Below are positions 1 to 11,821 of a stretch of 64,000 bases of DNA, piece after piece. Origin of the DNA: Pegoplata infirma (taxonomy: Eukaryota > Arthropoda > Insecta > Diptera > Anthomyiidae); contig OY992537.1 of the NCBI GenBank assembly GCA_963921195.1, positions 95,438,736 through 95,502,735 on the forward strand. The letters run 5' to 3'. The position numbers and the translations under genes were made by a program. The notes beneath the pieces were generated by a model. It made no database searches. It was not told where the DNA came from and was given only the letters and a program-made list of their open reading frames with translations. Position 1 is the first letter of the stretch; every line of letters starts with the position of its first letter.

Positions 1-1335
1 AATTTTTAAAAGCAAATTAAATATTACTTGATTTCGCAACATGTTGCTAAAAACTTTACTTTAGGCAAAATTTAGCCTCAAATGTTGCTGAGTATTCAAA
101 TAAGTAATTTTTACCTTAAAATTATTTAAAATAAATTTAGTTAATTTCAATATGCTGCTAGCAACTTGTTTCTAACAACATTATAATTTCTTAACAACTC
201 ACATTTAATATTTTACATTCAATCAATTTTAATTAAACAAAATTCCACTTGTTGTAAATGGGTTATTATAACCATACTTCATGCCTTGTCTTTGTAAGTC
301 ATATTTTTTAAAAAGCAAAATGTTGTGTTCCTATTAAGACAACCAAGTCTTTTATGTATGTTTAGAATTTTAAACATGTAGTTTAATTAGAATTTATTCA
401 AGCATCTCATAATATGCGTTCAACTTTAAAATTCCTCAAAAGTCTTTTGAGTCGTTCTTTTTTTTTCAAAGAACTCTTTTGTTGTTCTCAATTGAAATCA
501 TTGAAGCATTTCAATAATTTTCATAACAATGCCTTTAAGTAATTTGTTTAATAAATCATTACTAATTGTTAACAATTTAGTTTGAAAGATTCAAATAAAA
601 TTTACTATTATTTATATAAAATTAAGATATTTTTAAATAGTATTTTTTGCATTATTGAGAGTTAAGTTAGGCCTTCAAATTATGGCGATAAGTTCATTAA
701 AGTTTGTTTTGTGAATTACTAAACAAATTAGTATTTTTTGTTATAAATAATAAAAAAATATTTATTTAATTGCTAAGTTATTGCGGAAATATTTGTTTAT
801 GATAAATATTTATTTCACAGTTGTTTAAAATTATGTAGAAAAAAATTTAGTTGATTGATTGATAGATAGTTTATTAATAATAATGATAATAATTTATTAA
901 AAAAAAATGATAATTTGTTTAAATTACTGGTACTTAAGGGGTATTTGATTAAATGTAGTATTTAAATTATAAATAATAAAGGGATGATTGAATAAGTTTT
1001 GGAATACAAATCAATAGAAATTTGCAATGCATCGAAATTAAAACAAAAGTTTTAACAACTTTAGCAAAATTTTGAAAAAAATATATATTTTTCAAATAAG
1101 GATCATTAAATTTTTTTAAAAAGCATGTTGCTAGACATGTTGATTAATATTTTGTAATAAAAATCACATATCAATAACATTAATTTTTATAATCAAATGT
1201 TGTAATCAAAATAATTAACCAATATCATTCATATAACTAGATATCATTCTTCAGCAACATGTCGCTGACCAGAATACTTACACAAATTAATTATGAAGCG
1301 ATTTAATTAAGAAAACATAAAGAGATATACTGGTA

Positions 1336-1561
1336 TGTGATGGAAATCGAACGATTTCAATTTTGATCGATTTCGTTCAGAATCGCAATTCGAAAAGCGA
1401 ACAGAAAAGCCAAAATAACTTGAAATTGGTTTTAAAGGCTTGAGTATGATCAAATAAATGAATTTATACAATTTTATCTCATTTTACTTATAAATATTTC
1501 AAAATCATCTAGATTGAAAATTCAAAAACGATCGATTTGAAATCGAACGATTTTCATCACA
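1336..1561. mobile_element. TA-flanked MITE with TGTGATG termini
   Basis: A 226 bp non-coding element begins TGTGATGGAAATCG and ends with the complement of TGTGATGAAAATCG. The two ends are imperfect inverted repeats of about 25 bp rich in CGATCGATTT words. It is bounded by TA on both sides (1334-1335 and 1562-1563), the target duplication typical of Tc1/mariner-type elements. There is no ORF, so it is non-autonomous. The class is inferred from the TA duplication only. Confidence 0.65.
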
Positions 1562-2034
1562 TAGGGGATAGTAAGATTTCACTTGCTAGCAACATGATGC
1601 CAGCCAACAATATTATTTAAACATGATTTGTAAAATTTTAATCAAGAACCATTGAATCTATCACCAGATATTTTTCTTCAGCAACATGTTGCTGACCAGA
1701 CTACTTTAGATTAGATTAGCTGCACACTTTTGAAAAAATGTTTAATAATGAAAACCCGGAATTAAAAAAGTTGCTAGCAACACGATGTCAGCCAACAATA
1801 TTGTTTAAACATAATTTGTTTATAAAAAAAAAAAAAACTAAACAAAAGTAACACATTCTTTAAAAAAAAAACATTTTATGTAGCAACTTGCTGCTAAAGG
1901 AATACTTAAAAATGTTGCTATAAAAATATTGTAAACATGTTGCTAAGAAATATATATTTTTAAGAGTTTTATTAAATTTTCAACAACCGTGTGTAGAAAT
2001 TAGTGAAAAAGCTTAAAATTAAAATTTTCAGACC

Positions 2035-2185
2035 AATCGAATAATAATAACGACATGACGACAGACGGCGGACATTGCTAAATCGATTCAAAAAGTGATG
2101 CTGATCGGTATAATTTAAGGTAGGCCTACAAACATCAGCACATCGCCATTATACCCTGTACCATAAAGTGGTGTAGGGTATAAAA
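2035..2185 (+). mobile_element. DINE-1-like element fragment, family A
   Basis: The 3' part of a DINE-1/INE-1-like (Helentron-derived, non-autonomous) element. It shows the degenerate GACGGCGGACAT run, the TCAAAAAGTGATGCTGATCGGTATA block, and the terminal hairpin ACCCTGTACC/GGTGTAGGGT followed by ATAAAAATG. The same blocks occur at 11822-14105 and, reversed, at 24843-25613. The 5' part is missing. Confidence 0.7.
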
Positions 2186-2719
2186 ATGCTGCTAAACATG
2201 CTGATTAATATTTTTTACAAAAAATCATAGATCAATTGAACGGCTTACTGCAAAAACTTGATAAGCAACATTTTATTTTTTGGTGTTCTCGTGTTCTACT
2301 GATGTTCCACAGGCAGATTTGTGGCAGAAGTCTAGCTTAAACCCTTCGTACAAGTATCTTAAGTATGAAAGTTTCCTAAAGTTATATTTTTTACATTATT
2401 TCAAAAGTTTTAAGGCAAAAATCGCCATAAAATGAAATGAAACACCTCTATTTACTATATAAAATTCTTCAGCAACATGTTACAAACCAGAATACTTACT
2501 AACATTATAAAATGAAATACAGGATAAAAAAAGTTGCCAGCAACATGATGCCAGCAAAACATTTTTTAAACATTATTTGTTTATAAAAAAATAGAAAAAA
2601 ATGTATCACATTCTTTAAAAAATAAAAAAAAAAACATATTTTATGTAATAACATGTTGTTAATGAAATATTTGAAAAATATGGAATATATATTTTTAAGA
2701 GTTGCTAAATTGACTCAGA

Positions 2720-2730
2720 AAGTGATTCTG
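2720..2730. repeat. Target-site duplication of the LINE, left copy
   Basis: AAGTGATTCTG lies immediately before the LINE fragment and is repeated exactly at 4118-4128 immediately after it. An 11 bp perfect duplication is what target-primed reverse transcription leaves. Confidence 0.85.
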
Positions 2731-4117
2731 AAACACATGGGGTCTTAAACCAAGACTTATACACTGGATACTCACGGCAATTGTTAGACCAACACTGGCA
2801 CATGGTGCAGTAGTGTGGTAGCCTTTTGTAAGAAAGAGCACGCACGCCACGTACCTGAACAGGGTTAATAGAGTGGCCACCTTAAGTATCACTGGATCGC
2901 GAAGGACAACATCCACACATGGTCTAAGTAGGATTCTGGACTTGCCATCTTTGGATCTTTACATCCAGGAATACGCACTTAGGACACAGCTTAGACTAAG
3001 TCAAAACTGCGCGCTAAAAGTTAGAGACTATGGACACACAAAACTCATGCGAGACCATCGATATGATGACTGTGTGACTGATTATATGACTCCACATATC
3101 GTGTGGGATGCAGGTATAACAATTGAAATACCATCTAGAGTATTCTGGGAAAATCCACCTGTTGGGGAACAGCACATTGCAGTCTACACGGTTGGATCAA
3201 AGATGCCACAGGGAACAGGTAGCGGTGTCTACTGTGAGAAACTGGGAATTGAACACAGTTCAAGGATACAGGACAGCTGTAATATTTTTCAGGCGGAACT
3301 GCATGCAGTGTCAGAGGCAGCCAGGCTTATTTTAATGAGGCCGATCTACTCTAGTGAGATCATTATTTACATTGATAGTCAGGCGGCTTTAAAGGCACTA
3401 TATAATAGGAATATTCGATCAAAGGTTGTCAGCCGTTGTCGCCAAGAGCATATGGCTCTCATCGAACAACACTCTTTAAGACTGTGCTGGGTTCCAGGTC
3501 ATCAGAATATTCCAGGAAACGAGAAAGCTGACGAGTTAGCTCGTATGGGAGCAGTTTTACCATTAAGTTCAATCACGACCGACGTGCATCCGGGCCTGGA
3601 TGCGATTTAATTCGAAATACGGAAAACATTTGAAATTTGGGAAAGCAGCCAGGACTGTATCCAGACGAAGGCCTTGTGGACTCGCGGTGGAAAAAGTATC
3701 CAGAAAACACTACTTTATATGGAAAAATCAGACCTCAGAAAGTATGTAGGTTTAATTACAGGCCATACTGGCTTGAAAGCTTATTTGAGAAAGTTAAAAT
3801 TGATAAGAGATGACTTGTGCAGATGGTGTGGGGACGAAGAGATAGTGGAAGATTCATTCCATTATCTTTGTCAGTGCCCTGCACTATCTCGCACTCGATT
3901 TAATTGTTTTGGCTTTTATTTCTTTCAGGAACTGGAGGAACTTAGAGATGTCAACCCATGGAAGATGCTTAAATATATTAGGCTAAGTAAACTCGATGAG
4001 ACACATATGGAGACATAAGTCATCATTTGACAGGAAGGCAGCAGTGAATTATGATTAATATTACTTTGGATCAGGAACTGGTCTTGTGGACATTACGTCA
4101 ACCTCTTAACCTAACCT
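2731..4117 (+). mobile_element. 5'-truncated Jockey/LOA-like LINE insertion
   Basis: A 1387 bp insertion bounded by a perfect 11 bp target duplication. It holds the 3' end of a non-LTR retrotransposon: the region after the reverse transcriptase, an RNase H domain, a CCHC knuckle and a short 3' UTR. The UTR ends CTCTTAACCTAACCT instead of a poly(A) tail. The 5' truncation and target duplication show insertion by target-primed reverse transcription. The RNase H domain followed by a CCHC motif fits LOA/I-type LINEs of the Jockey superfamily. The exact clade is inferred. Confidence 0.88.
2738..4018 (+). pseudogene. Dead LINE ORF2 C-terminus: RNase H and CCHC knuckle
   Basis: One continuous reading frame with stops at 2819-2821 (where the frame suggests an ordinary codon once stood) and 3608-3610. 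It begins with the post-RT segment (AIVRPTLAHGAVVW) common to Jockey-group LINEs, then the RRTTSTHGLSRILDLPSLDL region. The RNase H domain covers about residues 100-230, counted from the Met codon at 2873. Its motifs QAELHAVSEA, YIDSQAAL and GHQNIPGNEKADELA keep the later acidic residues. The first catalytic Asp of the usual YTDGSK motif is Val (YTVGSK, residue 107), so the domain would be inactive. After the second stop the same frame continues through WTRGGKS to CRWC...HYLCQC, a CX2C-X8-HX4C knuckle. The frame ends at the TAA at 4016-4018. No native start exists in the fragment. Confidence 0.85.
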
Positions 4118-4128
4118 AAGTGATTCTG
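4118..4128. repeat. Target-site duplication of the LINE, right copy
   Basis: AAGTGATTCTG, identical to 2720-2730, directly follows the CCTAACCT tail of the LINE. Confidence 0.85.
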
Positions 4129-6980
4129 TGTCGAATGGTATACTTGAAGGTAGGCCTAGGACCAATATTTGTTGCATTGGATATAAGATAATAAATTAGT
4201 ATTGTTTAAAAAAACTTTTCTATAAAAATAAAAAAAGTCAATATTTTAACATTAAAAAAGCATGAATATCTTGTAGCAACATGTTGCTAAAGACATGTTT
4301 GAATCATTAAGCTAAAACATACTCATGTTTTCTAGTGAAATGTTGCTAGACAAGGTCAAGCCTTTTTTAACTTTCTAAACAACGAATTTTTTAACTTCAT
4401 TTTACATACATACAAAAATTATTTTAATAATAAAATTAAAAGCAGTTTTTTGTAGCAACAAGTTGCTCAACAAAAAAAAAATTAAAATGTACCCAAACAG
4501 ACATTTTTTCAAAAAATTGTATATTTTTAACTAACAGAACATATATTTAAAAAGGTGCAGAAATAATAAAAAAATAATAATTGTAGCTGATGAAATGTTG
4601 CTAGACAAATTCAAAACGGTACTACTAAAATCATTTAATTAAATTTCTAATCCAGATGGTTTTTTGTCGTATTATATTTGTCAGAACTTTCAAATGTTTA
4701 TAATTTTATACAATTTGTCATAAATTTCTAAATTCTTTGCTATGATTTGATTTTAATCCGTTTAATCGCATTATCTAGTTGATTATTAAAACTCAATTAA
4801 CAGCTAATCATAGTTACTACAAATTAATTTATATATAAAAAAAAATCAAATACTAGTACTACTTGTTTTAAAACTGTTAACTTGTTTGATATTAAATATT
4901 TCTGGTCGATTTCGTTTTATATTCACATACATTAACTGATAATAAAGTAAACAAATTTGTGCTTAAAAACATAATTTAATAACTGTTACCCTTAACATGG
5001 CCAATAACATAGAAAATTATAGACCAGCTGTTATTATAATGGTGGTTACATAAAGAGACGCCTACTTTTTTGTTAATTAACTTTTTAGCCACATGGGTAA
5101 TTATGTAAAATATAGAATTAAATAAAAAAATTAAAGATTTTTATAAAAAGAAAAAAAAAAGTTCATTAATCTCTGTAAGATGGATTATAAAAACATAATT
5201 TATTAGAAATTTAAAAGCAAAAAAAAAAAAACAACTATGATGTACTAGGTTCCCAAAAACTTGTTAAAATAGTATTTTTATTGTTTGAAATGAAATATAA
5301 CAGAATATTTGTAATAAAATAATTTGCAACTAAATTAACGTCAAAGTTATGTTAGCAACATGTTGCTAGAAACAACAAAAACAATAAGTATTATCTTATA
5401 AAATCCAAAATTCTTGCCTAGACTACGGAAGTAACCTAAATATTATGTAGCCGAAAGTATGTGACAAATTATCTTCACAATGTGATTAACGGCAAAAATT
5501 ATAGATACATGTTGCTAGCAAAAAAGTTTATTCCTTGCAATATATGCCAGTTAAATAAAGTGCACAATAATAAAACATTTTGAAGGAATAATAAATTGTT
5601 TATCAAAATAATAGTCTGCAAAATCATACTAACTTTGAAGTTCGAAAAAACAAAGTAAATATATATAAATGCAAAAATTATGCCAATTGGAACATGTTGC
5701 TAAGAAAATTCATATATTACAAAATTATTAAATAAAAAATACGCTTCAGAATAAAATTCTGAAGCAACTAAGTTGCGAGAAACATTTTGGAGGAACAAAT
5801 GTCTGCTCATTAAAAAAGCCACAACAACGAAATAATCAACATGTTGCAACAAACATGATAAGCCCACTACTATAACATTCAAAGATTCAAAAACCGTTAA
5901 AGCAACTTGTTGCGTGAATCAGAATTTAAGCTTAAATGTTAATCTAAAAACAGCACAAATAGTTTTTTCATAAGTTATATTGAAAACATGTTACTAGAAA
6001 CATATGAAAAAAATTTTGCTAGTGCCATTAAAAAATATATAAAAAAGTAATTTTTCGTTTCACCAAAAACAGTCAAGCAAAAAAATTGTACAAATAATAA
6101 TGTTGTGAAACCAAAAAAAAACACAATTTTTTTTTTTTTTTTTTGAAAAGTAACAATCAGGTCGTATTAGAAACATGTTTACGCAACTTAAAAAAAAATT
6201 AATAATTAATATCCTCTTTCACTGATAACAGTCCAGCACAAACAGTGAAGAAAAGTTGAAGTAACAATGTTGCGAAACAAAAAATACAAGTATTTTTTAA
6301 AAAGTAACTATCAGGTCCTATTAAAAAACATGTTTTAGCAACTTAAAAAAAATAATTATCAGTATTCTCTTTCACTGAAAATATTTCAGCAAAAACAGTG
6401 AGGACAAGGGACAATGTTACTAGCAACATGTTGCTGAAAGAAAAAATATTTAATCAAATATGAAAACATTTTTAAAACTATTTTCCTTTCTTTGAAAAAA
6501 AAAATCAAAAAATTTGATTAAAAAAACTTAAAAGAAACTAAATTAACAAAAAAAAAAATTCACGGAAAAAAAATTTGGTGAAAAAGTTTCGCAAAAAATT
6601 TCTTTGGGTAAAAAACTATGTTTGTACTTATTTAAATGCCTTTCGGAGTTCAATTCTGTTCACTTATGTCAAACAGCAGCCGAATTACATCATTTTGTAT
6701 TTTTAGGTTATGCGAAATGTACCACAAATTTTTTAGGTGTCCTTACATTTTCGTTTATATTTTTTGAAACAGATATCGTTCGTATGAAATACCAAACTTC
6801 TCGAAACAACAACAAGTAAATATTTTAAGTTAGTCATATCTGTTTTATATTTTGGCCATGATTGCCATTTCAACAGACAGACGGACAGACAACATATAAG
6901 AAACATCCCTAAAAATGGCTTAACAAAATGGCCCAATAAAAGCAAATGTTGCTAGCAACATGTAGGTGAACACAAACTAC

Positions 6981-7655
6981 CACTAACAAGAGAGGTCTCC
7001 CTGGTGTCACCCGCCAATCTGCATGGAATTGGTTTTCTTTTATAGAGCAGGAAAAATAAGGGACACGTACTTTTATTTAGAGGCCCAAATTCATATTTAG
7101 AGGTGCAAATGAGGGGGAAGAAATGAACATTTTAAAATTTTTTTGTTTATCCCCTATATTAGCGTCCAACCTGAATCAAATTACGTCGCGTAAGGCGTAA
7201 CGCCCAATAATTTTTGGTTTCTAATATTTAAATGTGAGGTACCTAAATCAAACGGACGTGAAAATTTCAAATTTGATGTGTTTGTTTTTGTTTTTTTTAC
7301 GTCTTGCATGACGCAATTTGATTCTGGTTCGACCCTTATGCAAAGCAACATTGTCATGTGAAAGGTCTTTGGGGAACCTATCTACGTGTGTAAAGACCAA
7401 GTTTTCGTCGTATTGAGTAAAATACCAACATTTAAGGATATTTTTGTTAAGTCAAAAATTATATTTTTTTGACTAAATAGGCGTAAATCGTAAAAAACTG
7501 AAAAAGGTCAACTTCCCCCCTTACAAATTGACTTCTCTTAAAAATGAGTTTGGGCCGCTAAAAAAAATACGTGTCGAATTAGTTTTCGTTTTGAACAAAA
7601 TATTTAAATTTCAAGAAGATTGACGGGTGACACAAGGGAGACTTCCATTGTAGTG
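6981..7655. mobile_element. CACTA-ended non-autonomous DNA transposon
   Basis: The 675 bp element begins CACTAACAAG and ends with TAGTG. Its inverted ends share CTCCC(T)TGTGTCACCCG and CAATCT (about 35 bp, imperfect). CACTA...TAGTG termini are the hallmark of the CMC (CACTA) superfamily. I see no clear target duplication in the flanks, so the class is tentative. It interrupts a palindrome-containing stretch, and the GTTGCTAGCAACATG motif lies just to its left. There is no coding capacity. Confidence 0.6.
7164..7340. mobile_element. Small inverted-repeat element nested in the CACTA-like element
   Basis: The left end GTCCAACCTGAATCAAATTA and the complement of the right end (GTCGAACCAGAATCAAATTG) form arms of about 35 bp, continuing into ACGTCGCGTAAGGCGT versus GCGTCATGCAAGACGT. 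The arms enclose about 100 bp of AT-rich spacer. It is foldback or MITE-like. No target duplication could be fixed. Confidence 0.5.
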
Positions 7656-9050
7656 AAGGGTGATAAAAATATTGAAATAACTATCTTGAAACCAAAAACA
7701 CAAATAAGATTAATTTAAAAAAACAACGAAAATATATAAAACGAACTTTTCGATCGCGTAAATTTTTAAAAATATTAGAAACATGTTGCTAGCAACATCA
7801 AAAATAAGTCTTCTCTAAAAATGACCTAACAAAATGGCCAGACAAAAGAAATATAGTCAGCAACATAACATGTTGGAAATGCACAAAAAATATGTTGCTA
7901 CAAAAACCGACTTGATTTATATTTTTTCTATAACAAACTGGAGAAACAGAAACCATTAAATTATAAATTAGAAACATGTTGCTAGCAAAATTAAAAAATA
8001 TTACCAAAAAATTTCCTTTTCACAAAAAATAGTTTAACAAAAAATTTATAAAAAAAACGTTTAATTTAAAAACAACGGAAAATGTTTTAAATTAAATTTT
8101 TAGGCGTCACAAGAGAAACATGTTGCTAGATATATAAAAAATAAAAACACATAAAGAACAAGAAATATTTAGTTTAGCAGAATGTTGCTAAAAAATATTC
8201 AATTTAATTACAGTAAAAGCTAGAATAAACAAAAACTACATTAAAAAAATATTTATAATAAATTTTTCATTTCATAAAAAACAGTCTAACAAAAAATTAA
8301 TAAAAATAATTTTTTTGCTGACACTAAGTTTGTTTTTTTTTTTAATTTAAATTTTTGATTTAGTAAAAGGACACAAATATAGAAACATTTTAATAGAAAA
8401 CTAAAAAAAAAATAAAAAAAAAACTTATGGAACAAGAAAATTTTTCCAGCAGCATGTTGCTGAAAAAACATTCAATTTAATTACCGTAAAACCTGGTTAC
8501 AGCGTATTCCGCGGGACAAGTATAAACAAAAACAATTAAATCATACATTAGATACATGTTGCTAGCAACATTAAAAAATTGTTGTTGTAACAAAAACAAA
8601 ATACATGGAAATTCGACGCATACGAATGGCGTTTGTATTACAGAAACTGAGGGTTAATTTAACATAGTTAGATGTTGCTAGCAACATATAATCAGTAACA
8701 TGTTCTTAAAAAAAATTAAAAAAATGTTGCATGTAGAGTAAACATATTGCTGGCTATATGTTGATGATTCAAAAAATTCTATTTAAAACAAATTTAAACA
8801 AAATGTACAATGTTTTAATTATTTTTTTAGTTAAGCAATTATAAATTACAAACCCCATATAATATCTATTAAAATTTATTATCATTGTAATATAATCCAT
8901 CAAAATTTCAATTAAAAATTTTCAAATTTATATATTTCTTTTATTATTTTGCTCTAATTTTAGCTTTCACAATACAATAGAAAACATATAACACACATGT
9001 TGCTCTACATTTTTTGAAAATGATAATAAACATACAATATTGTTGCAAAT

Positions 9051-9943
9051 GTTTTGTTTTTCAAAACATTATGTTTTTTTTATTTTTAAATTTTTTAAGA
9101 TAAAAAGGTTTGGCAAACAAGTTTTTTATATGTAAATATAAAGAGCACAATGATTAATTAAAATTTGATAATAACAAAAAAAGTTCCAAGTATTTTAACC
9201 AATAAACTGAAATACTGACCTATATGAATTAATTTAATTTACGGAAACAAAAAAAAAATAATAAAATTTTTTTGAAAGTTCTTTTGAAATTAAATTTTTG
9301 ATAAATTCTTTAAAAGCAGACAGACAGTCAAATTGTTTTTTAAAGAGAAATAAAACTTTCGCTGTTTCTTAAAAAAAAAAAAAAAAAACAAATCCGTTAA
9401 TCATTTTGGTATTTCAGAATAAATTTTATTGTTTGTTTTATACAATTATTTTGTGTTTAACAAAAAAAAAATAACAAACTTCCGTTAAAATGTTTATAAA
9501 ATTGAGTTATAAAAATAATTAAAATTTGGGTTAAAAGTTAAATAAAAACTTTAAAAATTTTACATTCTAATTTAATTTTATTAAAAATTGTTTTATAAGA
9601 CCTTAAAAATTTTATATTTTGCGTAATTTTATTCTAGCTCGAGGTCATTTTTCTTTACTAATTACAACCATGATATTTTCATAGAACAATTTTCATGAAA
9701 TTTTAAATATGTTGGTAATTTTTTGCACGACTTAGCGATACCTTTTTCGATCTCGTCAAAATCTTGTTAAGACTATTTAGAAAAATATAAACACCCTATA
9801 TTACAAGTAGCATAGAGAATTTAAATGACACTCGATGTTGTCCAAAACCAACATACGTATTAAGACATATCAATGGCGAATATTCAGAACTTGCTATCTG
9901 CATAATAATTTTTTTTTTTATAATTTATTAGAAGGAGAAAAAT
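9051..9943. other. AT-rich DNA with no recognised feature
   Basis: Homopolymer-rich, AT-rich DNA. There is no ORF, RNA motif or repeat I could match elsewhere in the window. Confidence 0.6.
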
Positions 9944-10127
9944 TACATCTTTGCTTAGTTTGACATAATTGTCAAACAACTAACAAAAATTATTAAAACA
10001 GATCGAATCAAATAATTTTTATTTTTAATAAAAATTAATAAGAATTCAAATGGACAGTCATATGAAAATCTGTTTTAATAATTTTTGTTGGTTGTTTGAC
10101 AATTGTGTCAAAATAAGAGAAGATGTA
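9944..10127. mobile_element. Foldback element with 59 bp inverted arms
   Basis: The arm at 9944-10002 (starting TACATCTTTGCTTAGTTTGA) is the near-exact reverse complement of 10069-10127, with about five mismatches and a 66 bp spacer. The arms end in TTATTAAAACAGA. It is probably a small palindromic MITE. The flanks are too AT-rich to call a target duplication. Confidence 0.65.
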
Positions 10128-10140
10128 TTTTTTTTAATTT

Positions 10141-10790
10141 TTTTTATACCCTCCACTTAGTGATAGAGGGTATATATAAGTTTGTCATTCCGTTTGTAAC
10201 TCATCGAAATATCGGTCTGGGACCCCATAAAGTATATATATTCATGATGCCCGATCGATTTTAAGACATTCTAGCGATGTCCGTCAGTCTGTCTGTCTGT
10301 GGAAAATGCTATCACGGACAAAATATTGCACAGAGATGACTGAAACTTAGCACATTTATTGGAAGTTCTCCCGAGAAGTTTGGTATTGCATTTGAGCGAT
10401 ATCGGTTCAGCGGTTCAAAAGTTATGAACGAAAATGTAAGCACACCTCAAAAATTTCAGTACATTCAACATAACCTAAAAATACAAAATGCTTTAATTCG
10501 GCTTCTGGTTGACATATGTGAACATAATTGAACACCAAATGGTATTTAAACAAGTACGAACATATTTTTTTGACAAAAAAAGAAAAAAATCGCGGATTTT
10601 TTTTTTACCAAAATTTTTTTTCGCGGAAATTTTTTTTTCAAAAATTTTTTTTTCAAATTAATTTCCTTTTATTTTTTTTTTTTCAAAAATTTTTTTTTCA
10701 AAAGTAATTTCCTTTTAAATAAAGTTTTTTGTAATAATCTTTTTTACATTGTGGAGGGTGTAATAAATTCCAAAAAGACCAAATTTATTT
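10141..10790 (-). mobile_element. DINE-1-like element, family B
   Basis: It starts with the terminal hairpin ATACCCTCCACTTAGTGATA/GAGGGTAT. The DINE-1 block GACCCCATAAAGTATATATA, the GCGATGTCCGTCAGTCTGTC run and the CGATATCGGTTCAGCGGTTC segment follow. The far end is the GGAGGGTGTAATAAATTCC...TTACTTGTTTG terminus. Drosophila DINE-1 has the same order of hairpin, TATATA block and GTCCGTC run. Oriented with the hairpin as 3' end, this copy is on the minus strand. Confidence 0.75.
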
Positions 10791-11035
10791 TTTTTTTACT
10801 TGTTTGACCCAAAATATATAATATTTTATATAAAAAGTTTTTTTTTTTTTACCAAAATTTTTTTTCGCGGAAATTTTTTTTTCAAAAATTTTTTTTTCAA
10901 AAGTAATTTCCTTTTAAATAAAGTTTTTTGCAATTATCTTTTTTACATTGCGGAGGGTGTCATAAATTCCAAAAGACCAAATTTATTTTTTTTTACTTGC
11001 TTGACCCAAAATATATAATATTTTATATAAAAAGT
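10597..11035. repeat. Imperfect tandem duplication at a DINE end
   Basis: The block running from ACCAAAATTTTTTTTCGCGG to AATATTTTATATAAAAAG occurs twice in direct order, with GGAGGGTGTAATAAATTCC near 10753 and GGAGGGTGTCATAAATTCC near 10952. The first copy holds an extra internal repeat of about 40 bp (TTTTCAAAAATTTTTTTTTC). It looks like local slippage or unequal exchange at the DINE terminus. Confidence 0.65.
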
Positions 11036-11550
11036 TTAATTTACGCCACATATTGTATTTATTTGTGGTACATTGTTCGATAAACCACTACATAATAGCA
11101 ATTTATGTTGCATACAACATATGTTGGTCTATGTTTTAGATTGATTTCTTCAATCAACTCAGCGGCAATTTTCTTCATAATAGTCATTTAAAATATAAAA
11201 AAAATACACAATCAACACCATAAATTTTATGATGATGACGATGACAATTATCGTACATTGTTAAGATGTCTAATGTTACATTTTAATTAAAAAAGAATCT
11301 AACATTTCTAAATATTTAGAAAATAAGTAATAATTAATAGAGATTTATGAGAAAAATTATGAAAAACAATTAAATAGTTTATGAAACAATTAATGCCAGC
11401 TATTAAACAGTAGAACAACCAAAATCGGAATGGGATGAAACCAAAAGCAACAAAGCCATTAAGACTTTTTTTTATTTTAGTGCTAGATTTTTTTTACACG
11501 CATTTGAAGTTGGTGAGCTATTATTACAATTACATATAATTACAATTACT
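11036..11550. other. AT-rich DNA with no recognised feature
   Basis: No gene or repeat was recognised. Near 11425 it contains ATCGGAATGGGATGAAACCAAA, a phrase that recurs almost unchanged near 21022. That may mark an unrecognised repeat. Confidence 0.45.
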
Positions 11551-11821
11551 ATAGCTCACTATTACCCGGTTTTCGGTCTACCCGGTATACCCGGGTCTTT
11601 GTATTCATCGCCTTGTTCCATGCGAAGTCATTTAAAGACCGAAAAAGACCTCCAAATTCCATGTAAATACATGGAAAGCACATGACTTTTTGAGTTTAGC
11701 AGCCGATTTCTCAAAATGTTTGTTCTACGACCGGGACAGCTTTCTTTTGAAAATGTTCTCGGTTTTGCTCTATCTTGCTTAGTTTTTGAGATATCGGCAT
11801 TTTAAAGTTTTAATGAAAACA

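Larger units (their letters stand above)
2695..4185 (+). mobile_element. DINE-1-like fragment (family A) interrupted by a LINE
   Basis: The left piece (to 2730) reads GCTAAATTGACTCAGAAAGT and the right piece (from 4118) continues AAGTGATTCTG, TATACTTGAAGGTAGGCCTA and GGACCAATATT. Joined, they match the family A sequence at 13970-14040. The LINE at 2731-4117 therefore landed inside an existing DINE fragment. The hairpin end is not recognisable on the right side. Confidence 0.7.
1..9050. repeat. AT-rich region with dispersed AGCAACATGTTGCT palindromes
   Basis: Non-coding AT-rich DNA. Apart from the elements listed separately, its main structure is a recurrent short palindrome, AGCAACATGTTGCT, often overlapping a second palindrome, GTTGCTAGCAAC. 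Exact or near copies lie near 35, 1125, 1250, 1678, 1920, 2470, 2530, 4272, 5350, 5508, 5690, 6420, 6945, 7778, 7972, 8117, 8450, 8550 and 8670. Between about 5.9 and 8.9 kb, flanking words also recur (a CACNNAAAAACAGTCTAAC-like phrase, and ATTCAATTTAATTAC after the palindrome). This suggests a very old, decayed tandem array. No coding sequence is seen outside the LINE remnant. Confidence 0.75.

Noticed and set aside
4101..4117. Telomere repeat array (CCTAA)n
   Set aside because: Only about two units, located at the 3' end of a LINE with a target duplication. It is the LINE tail.
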